Below are positions 34,536-42,993 of a stretch of DNA of 64,000 bases, piece by piece. Numbering within the stretch: position 1 is the first letter of the stretch; every line of letters starts with the position of its first letter. The stretch lies in contig CAWDJV010000002.1 of assembly GCA_963802795.1 (NCBI GenBank), positions 1 to 64,000 on the forward strand. Reading direction: 5' to 3'. Source of the DNA: JAIBJN01 sp963802795. GTDB lineage: Bacteria > Actinomycetota > Thermoleophilia > Gaiellales > Gaiellaceae. The translations under genes and the position numbers were made by a program. The notes under the pieces were generated by a model, which was given only the letters and a program-made list of their open reading frames with translations, made no database searches and had not been told where the DNA came from.

Positions 34536-35768
34536 CTGAGGGCAGACGCCGTCGACCGCCTGTTCCGCGAGGAATCGGGGCGGGCGGTCGCGGCGCTCAT
34601 CCGCGTGCTCGGCGACTTCGACCTCGCCGAGGAGGCGGTTCAGGACGCCTTCCTCGTCGCGCTCGAGGTCTGGCCGCAGCGCGGCGTGCCACGCAATCCC
34701 GGCGCGTGGATCACCACGACCGCCAGGAACAAGGCGATCGACCGCATCCGGCGGGCTCGCCGGCTCGAGGACAAGGTGCGCCAGCTGGAGGCCCTCGTTC
34801 CGACCGGCAGCGAGGAGGACGAGATCGAGGACAGCTCCATTCCCGACGACCGGCTGCGGTTGATCTTCACCTGCTGCCACCCGGCGCTCGCTCCGGAGGC
34901 TCGGGTCGCGCTCACACTCCGTACGCTGGGCGGCCTCCAGACCCACGAGATCGCCCGCGCGTTCCTCACCTCGGACCAGGCCATGCAACAGCGTCTCGTC
35001 CGGGCCAAGCGGAAGATCCGCGACGCCCGCATTCCCTATGTCGTGCCGCCGGACCACGAGCTCCCGGACCGGCTCGGCTCCGTGCTGGCCGCCCTCTACC
35101 TCGTTTTCAACGAGGGCTACGCCGCCACATCCGACGAGGCGCTCGTCCGCCGCGAGCTCTGCGCCGAGGCGATCCGGCTCGCGCGCGTCCTGCGGTCGCT
35201 CATGCCGGACGAGCCGGAGGTGGCGGGCCTTCTGGCGCTCATGCTTCTCCAGGACTCGCGCCGCGACGCCCGCACCGGCCCGGACGGTGAGCTCGTGCTT
35301 CTGGACGAGCAGGATCGCGGGCTGTGGGACCGTGCGCAGATCGAGGAGGGGCTCGGGCTGGTCGAGCGCCTGCCCCCAGGGCCGTACGCGCTCCAGGCCG
35401 CGATCGCGGCCGAGCATGCACGGGCGGCATCCCCCGAGGCGACCAACTGGGCTCGCATCGCCGATCTCTACACCCTCCTTGCCCGCGTGGCGCCGAGCCC
35501 GGTCGTGGAGCTGAACCGGGCGGTGGCCGTGGCGATGGCGGAAGGCGAGGAGCGGGGCCTCGAGCTCATGGCTCCGCTCGAAGAGGAGCTCGACGGCTAC
35601 CACCTCCTGCACGCCGCGCGCGCCGACCTGCTCCGCCGCCTCGGCCGGAACGCGGAGGCCGCCGCCTCCTACGCCCGGTCGCTCGAGCTGACGCGGCAGC
35701 CTGCGGAGCGAGCGTTCCTCGAAGGGCGGCTGGCCGAGGTCACGGGATCACCCACTCGAGATCCCTGA
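34536..35768 (+). CDS. ECF42-group RNA polymerase sigma factor with C-terminal TPR-like extension
   Basis: A protein of ~410 residues. Region 2 (RADAVDRLFREESGRAVAAL, FDLAEEAVQDAFLVALEVW, ITTTARNKAIDRIRRAR) and region 4 (LTLRTLGGLQTHEIARAFL, AMQQRLVRAKRKIRDA) are clear. The C-terminal ~200 residues (EGYAATSDEALVRRELCAEA, PSPVVELNRAVAVAMAEG) are the TPR-like domain specific to ECF42, which replaces a classical anti-sigma factor. No ATG, GTG or TTG lies in frame between the DGPF stop and region 2; CTG 34536 is the nearest possibility, otherwise a base is missing. The 3' end overlaps the convergent gene by 29 bases. Confidence 0.85.
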   Translation: MRADAVDRLFREESGRAVAALIRVLGDFDLAEEAVQDAFLVALEVWPQRGVPRNPGAWITTTARNKAIDRIRRARRLEDKVRQLEALVPTGSEEDEIEDSSIPDDRLRLIFTCCHPALAPEARVALTLRTLGGLQTHEIARAFLTSDQAMQQRLVRAKRKIRDARIPYVVPPDHELPDRLGSVLAALYLVFNEGYAATSDEALVRRELCAEAIRLARVLRSLMPDEPEVAGLLALMLLQDSRRDARTGPDGELVLLDEQDRGLWDRAQIEEGLGLVERLPPGPYALQAAIAAEHARAASPEATNWARIADLYTLLARVAPSPVVELNRAVAVAMAEGEERGLELMAPLEEELDGYHLLHAARADLLRRLGRNAEAAASYARSLELTRQPAERAFLEGRLAEVTGSPTRDP

Positions 35769-37540
35769 CCGCGAGCGGGACCGACACGACCTCCCGCGAG
35801 ACCGGGGCCACGAAGAGGACCTCGCTCGGCGTCGCGACGGCGGCGATCAGCTCTCCCGGCTCCCAGGCGACGGCCCTGCCGTTGGGGAACGTGAGCGCGC
35901 GTCGCCCTCCGCTGTCGAAGATGACGACTCCCTGGTCGGATCGGGCCGCGACCATGCCCGTTGCGCTCACGCGGAGCCCTTCGATCGTCCGCGCCGTGAA
36001 CGAGGGAGAGAAGACGAGGCTGTCGGCAGTCATGAGCGCGATGGTGGCGCTCGACCCGGAGCGGACAACCGCCCAGAAGCGCTCGTCGTCGACCCAGGCG
36101 ACCTCCTCGAGCGCGGACCGGCGCCCGAAGATCTCGCTGACCTGCTCACGCGAGACGAGGCGCCGAGCCTCATCGATCCCCTGCCAGAGCCCTCCGTCTC
36201 GCACGAAGGTAAGGTCGTCGCCCATCCAGGCAGGACCGCATGCGTTCGCGTGACGAGCCCGGAACTCGCCCTCTTCGAACACGTGGACCTCAGGGCCCTC
36301 ACATGCAGCCGTCATCTCCTCCGCCGGCGACGCCGAGACCGACCCATCGAGCACGGTGCCGGAGAAGTCGAGCGTGAACTGACAGGGCGCGTGGACGTCC
36401 GGCTCCTCGTCCCAGACAAGGTCGGGAAAGCGGAGCGCGCGCAGCCTGCATCCCGGCAGCGTGACGAAGAGACGGCCGGTCGCCAGGCCGTCCAACCAGT
36501 CCCGGGCCTCGTCCGCGTCGGCCAGCGGCGGCGGCCCGGGCTCTCCGCGCCAGTCGAGGTCCCGCGCGTCGAGGTCGAGCTCGAGGTCCAGGAGGCCCCG
36601 GAGCGCCGGGCCGGTAGACGAACACGCCGTCGTCGGCGGCAATCGCAAGCCACTGCTCGTCGGGCGACCAGGCAAGCGCGCGGTAGCCGGCGATCCGGGG
36701 CGTGTTCAGCTCGCGGCCGGCCTCGATCATGACGAACCCCCCGGGCGCGTCGCGGCCGCCGGTCGACTTCGCCGCCGCGTAGCGTCCGCCGGGACTGACT
36801 CGCAGCTCCGACAACCCGCCGGCCCCATCGAAGGTGTATTGAGCCAGCTCGGTGCCGTCGTAGATCGCGAGCATGTCCTCGCGGAACTCGGGCCCCTCCG
36901 CCGAGAGTATGGCGGCGAGACGCCGCTCGTCGAGCCAGGCGGCCTCGCGGACCCGGAAACGGTCGTACCGAGTGGCCAGCTCAGGGATCGGGAGTGTTCG
37001 CAGCGCCCGCACGAGGTCTCGTTGCGAGAGAACGACTTCGCCGGAGGGCCAGACGCGCACCGCCCCGTCGGCGAAGTAGGTCAGCGTCCCGTCCGGCTTC
37101 CAGGCCGGGGCTTCGCCCCTGAACGGCTCGCCTTCCGGGCCGCCGTTCGTCGACACCTGGATCATCCCGTCCTCGGACTCGAAGAGGCGACCCCTGAGCG
37201 GGTCGGTGTGAGGGTCCCACGCCGATCCGGCGCCCGAGACGCGGTGCCCGTCCCGCGAGAGGACGAAGCGGCACTCGTTCCAGTTGGGCGCGTCGGCCGA
37301 CCCTTGCCCGGGCAGCTCGACCGCCTGCAGCCGGCAGCTCTCGTCGGTGTAGTAGAGAACTCCGCCGAGCCCGGCCTGGTCGGGCGGGGATGTCTCCGTC
37401 GTCTCGGTCGTGGAGGTGGTCGGCCGCTCAGGCTCGGCGGACGGCCCGGGCGCGGAGTCCCCGCGCAGCGCGTCGAACCCGGCCGCGAGCGCGATCGCCG
37501 CGAGGACGGCAACGACGAGCAGGGTTCCGACCCGCCGCAT
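35740..37540 (-). pseudogene. Membrane-anchored beta-propeller-like protein, one frameshift
   Basis: The ATG at 37540 is followed by an N-terminal hydrophobic anchor (LLVVAVLAAIALAAGF), a Ser/Thr/Pro linker, then repeated ~50-residue beta motifs with YRALAWSPDEQWLAIAADDG and RAVAWEPGELIAAVATPS, typical of TolB/WD-like propellers. The frame breaks near 36605-36614; one base restores YRPALRGLLDLELD and the rest of the blades. Combined length ~600. The domain probably faces outside and binds an unknown ligand. Downstream on the same strand lies nothing related; the end overlaps the ECF42 gene. Confidence 0.7.
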
Positions 37541-37561
37541 ACGGCGAGGATACGCCGACGC

Positions 37562-39366
37562 CTACGCGCTCTGGGAGGCGACCAGCTCGAGCTGCGGCCG
37601 GTCGAACTCGGCCGTGAAGGCCGCGACGACCCTGGGGTCGAACTGCGTGCCCGCGCAGCGCTCGAGCTCGGCGATCGCGCGCTCGTGGGAGAGCCGCCCG
37701 CGGTAAACGCGATCGGTCGTCATCGCGTCGTAGGCGTCTGCAACGAAGAGGATGCGCGCGCCGAGCGGGATGTCGGTCCCCGCCTTCCGGTCCGGATAGC
37801 CGTTTCCGTCCCAGCGCTCGTGGTGGTGGAGGACCCAGGTCGCCACGGGCTCGACGCCGAGGGAGTCGAGCATCCGGTAGCCGATCTGAGGATGGCGCTC
37901 GAGGACGAGGCGCTCGGCCTCGTTGAGCGGCCCCGGCTTGCGCAGGATCTCCTCCGGGATCGCGAGCTTGCCCAGGTCGTGAAGGCTGCCGGCGAGCCGC
38001 GTCAGCTCGATCGCTTCTGCGTCCAGGCCCATACGGGTCGCGACGCGCGCGGCGAGCTCGCCGACCATGTAGGAGTGGCTCCCGGTGTACGCATCGCGTG
38101 CGTCCACGGCGTGGGCGAGGCTCGCGGCCGTCCGCAGGCGCGCGGCGCGGTCGGGGCCTGCGGCAAGCCGGCGGAGCTCGCTGAGCTCGATGACGTCCGG
38201 CCGATAGACGCGGGCGGTGTTCTTCCCCTGTTCCTTGGCCGCGTAGAGGGCGCTGTCGGCGACCCGGACGAGCTCGTCCCGCTCGACGCCGTGCTGCGGG
38301 TAGCTCGCGACGCCCGCCGACATGCTGAGCGATCCGCCGACTTCGATCTCGGTCTCCGAGACGCGCTCGATCACCGAGCGCGCGATCGAGAGCCCCTCGA
38401 GCTCGTCCCTGCGCGGGAGCAGGAGGGCGAACTCGTCTCCGCCGAGCCGGAACGCCTCGCCTCCTTGGCGCAGGCGGGCCGCCACCTGCGCCAGGAGGCG
38501 ATCTCCGGTCGGATGACCGAATCCGTCGTTCCACTGCTTGAAGTTGTCGATGTCGAGCAGGACGAGCGTGAGCGGGAAGCCTTCGCCTTGCGCCCGGTCG
38601 AGGTCGTGCTGGAGCCGCTCGTGGAAGTGGCGGTGATTGCCGAGCCCGGTCAGGGGGTCGGTGAGCGCGAGCCGCATCGCCTTCAGGGCGCTGTGCACGG
38701 AGCGCTGGTAGAGGGCGATGGCGACGAGCGGGCCGACGAGGGCGGTTGCGAGGAAGGGGGAGCGCTCCCAGAGGACCGCGAGCATGAGGCTCACCGAGGC
38801 CATGATCGAGAAGGGGACGGCCGTCCAGTAGACCGAGTGCTTGAGAAGCGGCAGGAAGGGCTCGCCCGACCAGCGCGAGATGATCCCGGCGGTCAGGAGG
38901 ATGTTCACGACGTAGAAGCTGCCGGCCGCGAGGATGATCTCGACGAAGAGACCTCCGACGCCGTCATGCTTCCCGGCGAGGACCACAGCCGCTCCGGCGG
39001 CTCCGCCCGCGAGCGCGTAGACGGCGCTGTTGTAGGCGAGCCGGATCGCCGGCCGGCGTTGGATCACCTCGATCGAGGCGCGCGCGACGAAGCCGATGAG
39101 GACCGCCGGCGCCCAGCCGTAGACGACCGCCGCGCCGACGATGAACACTGCGGTGAGCGAGACCCCTCCGGAGGCGATGCCGTCGATCGGGACCGGGTAC
39201 GCCTCGACGAAGGCCGCCGCGGCAGCCAGTGCCAGGACGCCTCCGATCAGCCCCACGGTCGGGGCCGAAAGGCCGAGCGACAGCGCCGCGGCCACGAGGA
39301 CCACGCCTGCCGCGAGCGCTACGGGCAGCAGAAGCGGCAGAAGCCGGGCTGTCTCGTGCGAGACAC
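37562..39366 (-). CDS. Membrane GGDEF / HD-GYP cyclic-di-GMP protein
   Basis: A 600-residue protein. The GTG at 39366 is chosen because GGAGAGG lies upstream; longer starts lack a site. Residues ~5-225 contain about seven helices (MASE-like sensor). The GGDEF domain starts LTDPLTGLGNHRHFHERL and has an intact FRLGGDEFALL active site, but no RxxD inhibitory site precedes it. The C-terminal HD-GYP domain has HDLGKLAIPEEILRKPG, HHHERWDGNGYP and ADAYDAMTTDR. It could therefore make and degrade cyclic-di-GMP, or use GTP binding to control the phosphodiesterase. The signal is unknown. Confidence 0.92.
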
Positions 39367-39433
39367 CCGGCCTCTCCGCTTCACCGCAGACGCTCTCAGA
39401 TGAGCGAATCGGTCGTACGGTCAAGTGTCCGGC

Positions 39434-39526
39434 TTACCAGTGCCAGCCTTCGGCCTCGCCCAGGAACGAAGCGAGGACGACAGCCGCAACGAGCAGGTAC
39501 GCCAGCTTGGACTTCCAATGCAGCAT
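39434..39526 (-). CDS. 30-residue single-span membrane peptide
   Basis: ATG 39526 has GGAGAG at ideal spacing. The peptide begins MLHWKSKLAYLLVAAVVLAS and ends GWHW: a short basic head, one transmembrane helix and a Trp-rich tail. Peptides of this WKSKLAYLLV type recur in related actinobacteria, by recollection, not by search. It sits 67 bases upstream of the GGDEF/HD-GYP start on the same strand. Its role is unknown. Confidence 0.6.
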   Translation of the reverse strand: MLHWKSKLAYLLVAAVVLASFLGEAEGWHW

Positions 39527-39859
39527 CTGATCTCTCCGGTTGGTTATCGGACGACTGACGTGCCGAACTATCTGCAGGTCCACCGGGCGGAGCATCCCCC
39601 GGACGGGGGATTCGAGGGAAGAGCTACGCGAGGCCGGCTTCGTGCAGAGGCCTCCGGCCCTAGGAGAACGTGTCCGCGTACCAGCCGGTGAGCGTTGTGA
39701 GGGTCGTGCCCTGACCCGAGGAGTGCACGTGGACGCTCACGTGGTCGCGCTGCCTCGCGAGCGCGCACTGCGGGCGTCGGCTCTTCACTCGCGCCTAGTC
39801 CACAGGGGATTCGCACCGCCTCGACGCCGGCAGGGACTTTTGGCTGAGACCGGGGAGAG
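39527..39859. other. 333-base interval; one weak 42-residue frame
   Basis: The only coding-like stretch is on the minus strand, 39788 to 39660: a GTG start and 42 residues ending GTTLTTLTGWYADTFS with a stop. It has protein-like composition, but no ribosome-binding site was recognised. It could be a small gene or the tail of a lost one. The promoter for the 30-residue peptide must lie near 39530-39600. Confidence 0.35.
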
Positions 39860-41605
39860 CTAGACGACCCCGGTGCCGTGAATGATCTTGCCGTCGACGA
39901 CCGTGAGAACCGAGCGAATCCTTTTCAGGTCCTCGTCACTAGCTGCAAGGTAGTTTCGGTCGAGGACAACCAGGTCGGCGAGCTTGCCGATCTCGATCGA
40001 CCCAAGTTTGTCCTCCATCCTCATCTGGTAGGCGTTTCCGCGGGTGAAGAGGCGGAGCGCCTCCTGGCGCGTGATCTGCTGGCCGGGGTTGACCAGCTCG
40101 CCGAGCGCGTTGCGGCCCGTAACGGCGAAGTAGATCGTGATCCACGGGTTGAGGGTCGCGATGTGGCCTCCATCCATGTGGATGCCGGCATGGATGCCGT
40201 TGTCGACCACCGTCCGAAACGGTGCCGCGGGAGCCAGCGCCGCCGCCAGCGGATAGGACCTGCTGACCACGTTCACGGTGCCGCCGAGCGCCTTCAGCCG
40301 GTCGAGCTGCGCATGAGTGGTTCCGGACATGCGGTGCAGCGTCCAGCGGAGGTCAGTGATGTCGAACTCGGTGCTCAGTTGCTCGAAGCCGGTGATCGCG
40401 GTTTCCATGTTGGCTACAGTCCCGCCGCCCGACCTGCCGCGCCAGCCGAACCGGGCCATGAGCCGATAGCCCTCGAGCCAGATCGGGTTGTTCACACCCC
40501 CGGAGGGCTGGTAATGGACCGCGTGCGTCGACAACATGTCGTCGCCGAAGAAGGGGAGCTGGTTCTTGATGCGTTCGTTCAGAACGTCAAGGGTGTCGAT
40601 GACGAAGTCGGCCTGCATCCGCACGGTCGTCTTGCCCTCTCGGTGGAGGCCCCACCACGTGTCGTAGTGGCGGAAGTGGTCGAAGTGAAAGAGCGTTTGG
40701 TTGGGGTTGAGGGTCGGCTCCGAGAGAATCGCGTTGCCGAGCGCATATTGCGGGCTCGGCGGGGCGGCGATCCCCTGCTGGTCGATATGCGAGGTCAGCC
40801 CGACGCTGGCGCCATACGCCCACGCTTCCTGGGTCGTCCGCCGGCGCTGCTCGGGCGTCTGAGTGAGACGCAGGAGGTAGAGGGCGGTCGTCGACTGGAT
40901 GCCCGAGGCGATCCTGCCGTCGGCGCCGACCACTATCGGAGTCGAGGCTGACTCGAAATACGCCTTGCCGAGGCTGTTCACCGAGGCCGGGCCAACCGTC
41001 GTTTGGTAGAGAAGCACCGGATGATCGGGCACGGCGGCGTCGAGCTCCGCTCGGTTTGGCAGTCGGTGCTCGGCGAACATCGTCTCCGCCGTCCAGGCGC
41101 CGAGCGAGGTAATCCAGTCACCCTCGGGGACATCAGCTCGGCGCGCAGCCAGAATCGACTGGATCTCCGCGATTGAGGTCGCGTTCTCAAGCACGGTGTG
41201 GTAGCCGGGCCGGTAGTTGCCGAAGCTAACGATGTGGTCGCAGCTCTCGATCAGGCCCGGGATCACGGTTCGTCCCTTAAGGTTGATCGCGTTGCGCCCG
41301 CGACGGCCGAAGTTGCCCACATCAACGAAGCGGCCTCCCCGGATTGCCACCTCGGACACAACCCTGTCCTGGTCGTCCATCGTGTGGAACTTCCCGTTGT
41401 AGAGGACGAGCTCTTCGTCCGTGCGGTTCGGTCGCGCGGACGCAGGCTGGCCCGATCCGGGGCTCGCCAGTGCGTTCGCCCCGCCTAGTCCGATCGCCGC
41501 GCCGGCGGCCGCACCGCCGATGATGAACTTCCTGCGCGAGATGCCCTTCCCCACTGGTCCCTCCGCCGGCTCTTCTTGGGTGCGCGGATCGTCCTCAGCG
41601 CTCAC
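39860..41605 (-). CDS. Tat-exported amidohydrolase (YtcJ-like, Amidohydro_3)
   Basis: A 581-residue protein; GTG 41605 follows GGGGAGG. The N-terminus has a twin-arginine motif SRRKFIIGG and a hydrophobic Ala/Gly stretch ending near ALASPGSG, so it is probably exported folded. The metallo-hydrolase body starts ELVLYNGKFHTMDDQDRVVS and contains the family landmarks GRTVIPGLIESCDHIVSFG, AGIHMDGGH and TRGNAYQMRMEDKLGSIEIG. At the first metal motif the usual HxH is replaced by ESCDH, which may alter metal binding. A paralogue is at 62569-64000. Substrate unknown. Confidence 0.85.
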   Translation of the reverse strand: MSAEDDPRTQEEPAEGPVGKGISRRKFIIGGAAAGAAIGLGGANALASPGSGQPASARPNRTDEELVLYNGKFHTMDDQDRVVSEVAIRGGRFVDVGNFGRRGRNAINLKGRTVIPGLIESCDHIVSFGNYRPGYHTVLENATSIAEIQSILAARRADVPEGDWITSLGAWTAETMFAEHRLPNRAELDAAVPDHPVLLYQTTVGPASVNSLGKAYFESASTPIVVGADGRIASGIQSTTALYLLRLTQTPEQRRRTTQEAWAYGASVGLTSHIDQQGIAAPPSPQYALGNAILSEPTLNPNQTLFHFDHFRHYDTWWGLHREGKTTVRMQADFVIDTLDVLNERIKNQLPFFGDDMLSTHAVHYQPSGGVNNPIWLEGYRLMARFGWRGRSGGGTVANMETAITGFEQLSTEFDITDLRWTLHRMSGTTHAQLDRLKALGGTVNVVSRSYPLAAALAPAAPFRTVVDNGIHAGIHMDGGHIATLNPWITIYFAVTGRNALGELVNPGQQITRQEALRLFTRGNAYQMRMEDKLGSIEIGKLADLVVLDRNYLAASDEDLKRIRSVLTVVDGKIIHGTGVV

Positions 41606-41873
41606 GGTGGGTCCTCCCCTCCCCCAACAAAACAGGGCTAGCTTGCTGTCGGACAAGCCGACTATCTGACAGGCGCAAGGCGATGTCAAGACCGCGTCAG
41701 AGGCCGCTCCGCCGACGTGCTCAGACACGCGACGCGGGTCTCGCCTGCGACGCGAATCTAGAGCTGCGACCGCTCTTCCCTAAGACGAGGTCGCCGGGCA
41801 GAAGAGCCGCCCGGCGGATGCGCTGGCGCCGCGGGAACTCGCGGCCGCATGCTTGAGCGAGAATAGCCTTCGG

Positions 41874-42041
41874 ATGGACTACGCAGTCCGGCCGGAGCCC
41901 TCCCCCGAGGAGCGCGAGGCGCTCGAACGCGCTCTGCCCCGACTCCTCGCCGAGCACTCCGATGCGAGGAGCGACTGGTGGCGCGCCGGGGTGGGCGAGT
42001 CGCTCGAGCCGGACGAGGACGACGGCGCCGGCGGCCTCTAG
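41874..42041 (+). CDS. Small acyl-CoA carboxylase epsilon-like peptide
   Basis: A 55-residue acidic protein: a short beta strand (YAVRPEPS), then a helix with PEEREALERALPRLLAEH and a WWRAG motif, as in the AccE/PccE-type epsilon subunits of actinobacterial acyl-CoA carboxylases. It lies ~950 bases from the biotin carboxylase chain at 42994. It overlaps the end of the convergent acetyltransferase by four bases. The assignment is by pattern only. Confidence 0.55.
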   Translation: MDYAVRPEPSPEEREALERALPRLLAEHSDARSDWWRAGVGESLEPDEDDGAGGL

Positions 42042-42922
42042 AGCCAGAGCTCGTAGGACTGGAGCACGAGCCAGGGCGCGAAGCCCTGCCGGCGCAGGAG
42101 CTTGAGCGCCGGGAGGTTGTCGGCCTCGACCGCGAGGCCGAGCACCTCACCGGGGTGCTCCGACCAGTAGTCGTCGAGGACCCGCGAGAGGAGGAAGCGG
42201 CCCACGCCGCGCGAGCGCTCCTCGGCGACCACGCCGATCTGGTACGCCCAGCGGTCGCTCGGGTCGATGTTGAGGAACGCGAGAGTGGTGGAGTCGCGCT
42301 CGGCGAGGTAGACAGAGCCCTTCTCGAGCCCGTGTCGCCACGCCTCGTCGGGGAAGAGCCCCTCCGGAAACGCCTCGTGGTAGAGGCGCAGCGCCGACTC
42401 GAGATCGTCCTGCTCGCCGCGCCGGACCACGACGCCGGGCGGGCCCTCGGATTCCGGACGGTGCTCCTCGCGGGCGAGCCGGAAGACCGCCTTCGCCCCT
42501 CCGCGCGGGTGGAAGCCGCGATTCTCCAGGAGGATGCGCCCGCTGATGTTGCGCAGCCCGACCGAGCCGATTACCGACGTTCGGGCGTGCTCGAGCGCGA
42601 TCGCCACCGAGGCGTCGAGGAGCTCGCCGCCCAGCTTCTGTCCGCGGTAGCCCGGCGAGATCAGCGGGCCGAAGAGGTCCGCGTGGGGGAAGCCCTTCGG
42701 GAGCTCGACTCCGCCGAACCCGACGACCTTGCCGTCCTCCTCGTCGACGAGCAGTGTCTTCTCCGGGGGCTCCTCCCAGTCCGAGAGCTCGCTCTCGAGC
42801 TCGTCCCGTGTCGCCCAGAGGGGGTTGCCGACGTGCTCCTCGGGGCGCGTGATCGCTCGGCGAGAGAGCTCGAGCACGGCCGAGCTGTCCTCGCGGCTGA
42901 AGCTACGCAGGCTGTTGGCCAC
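42038..42922 (-). CDS. Tandem GNAT acetyltransferase (two GNAT domains)
   Basis: A 294-residue protein with two GNAT folds in a row. The first (residues ~1-140) has VVGFGGVELP and the degenerate CoA loop ISPGYRGQKLGGELLDAS. The second (~150-294) has YQIGVVAEERSRGVGRFLLS and ADNLPALKLLRRQGF. The layout resembles mycothiol synthase MshD and related double-GNAT enzymes, but key MshD context is missing. Substrate unknown. It diverges from the biotin carboxylase gene. Confidence 0.82.
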   Translation of the reverse strand: MANSLRSFSREDSSAVLELSRRAITRPEEHVGNPLWATRDELESELSDWEEPPEKTLLVDEEDGKVVGFGGVELPKGFPHADLFGPLISPGYRGQKLGGELLDASVAIALEHARTSVIGSVGLRNISGRILLENRGFHPRGGAKAVFRLAREEHRPESEGPPGVVVRRGEQDDLESALRLYHEAFPEGLFPDEAWRHGLEKGSVYLAERDSTTLAFLNIDPSDRWAYQIGVVAEERSRGVGRFLLSRVLDDYWSEHPGEVLGLAVEADNLPALKLLRRQGFAPWLVLQSYELWL

Positions 42923-42993
42923 GCGGCACGGCGGCCGCGCGGAGCGGCCGTCAGCTGGTCGGAAAGAGTCATAGGGGCAGAATACGCCCCAGC

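Noticed and set aside
36461..39403. 980-codon plus-strand frame
   Set aside because: Lies opposite the propeller and GGDEF/HD-GYP genes, both with clear motifs; its composition is low-complexity Arg/Glu/Asp.
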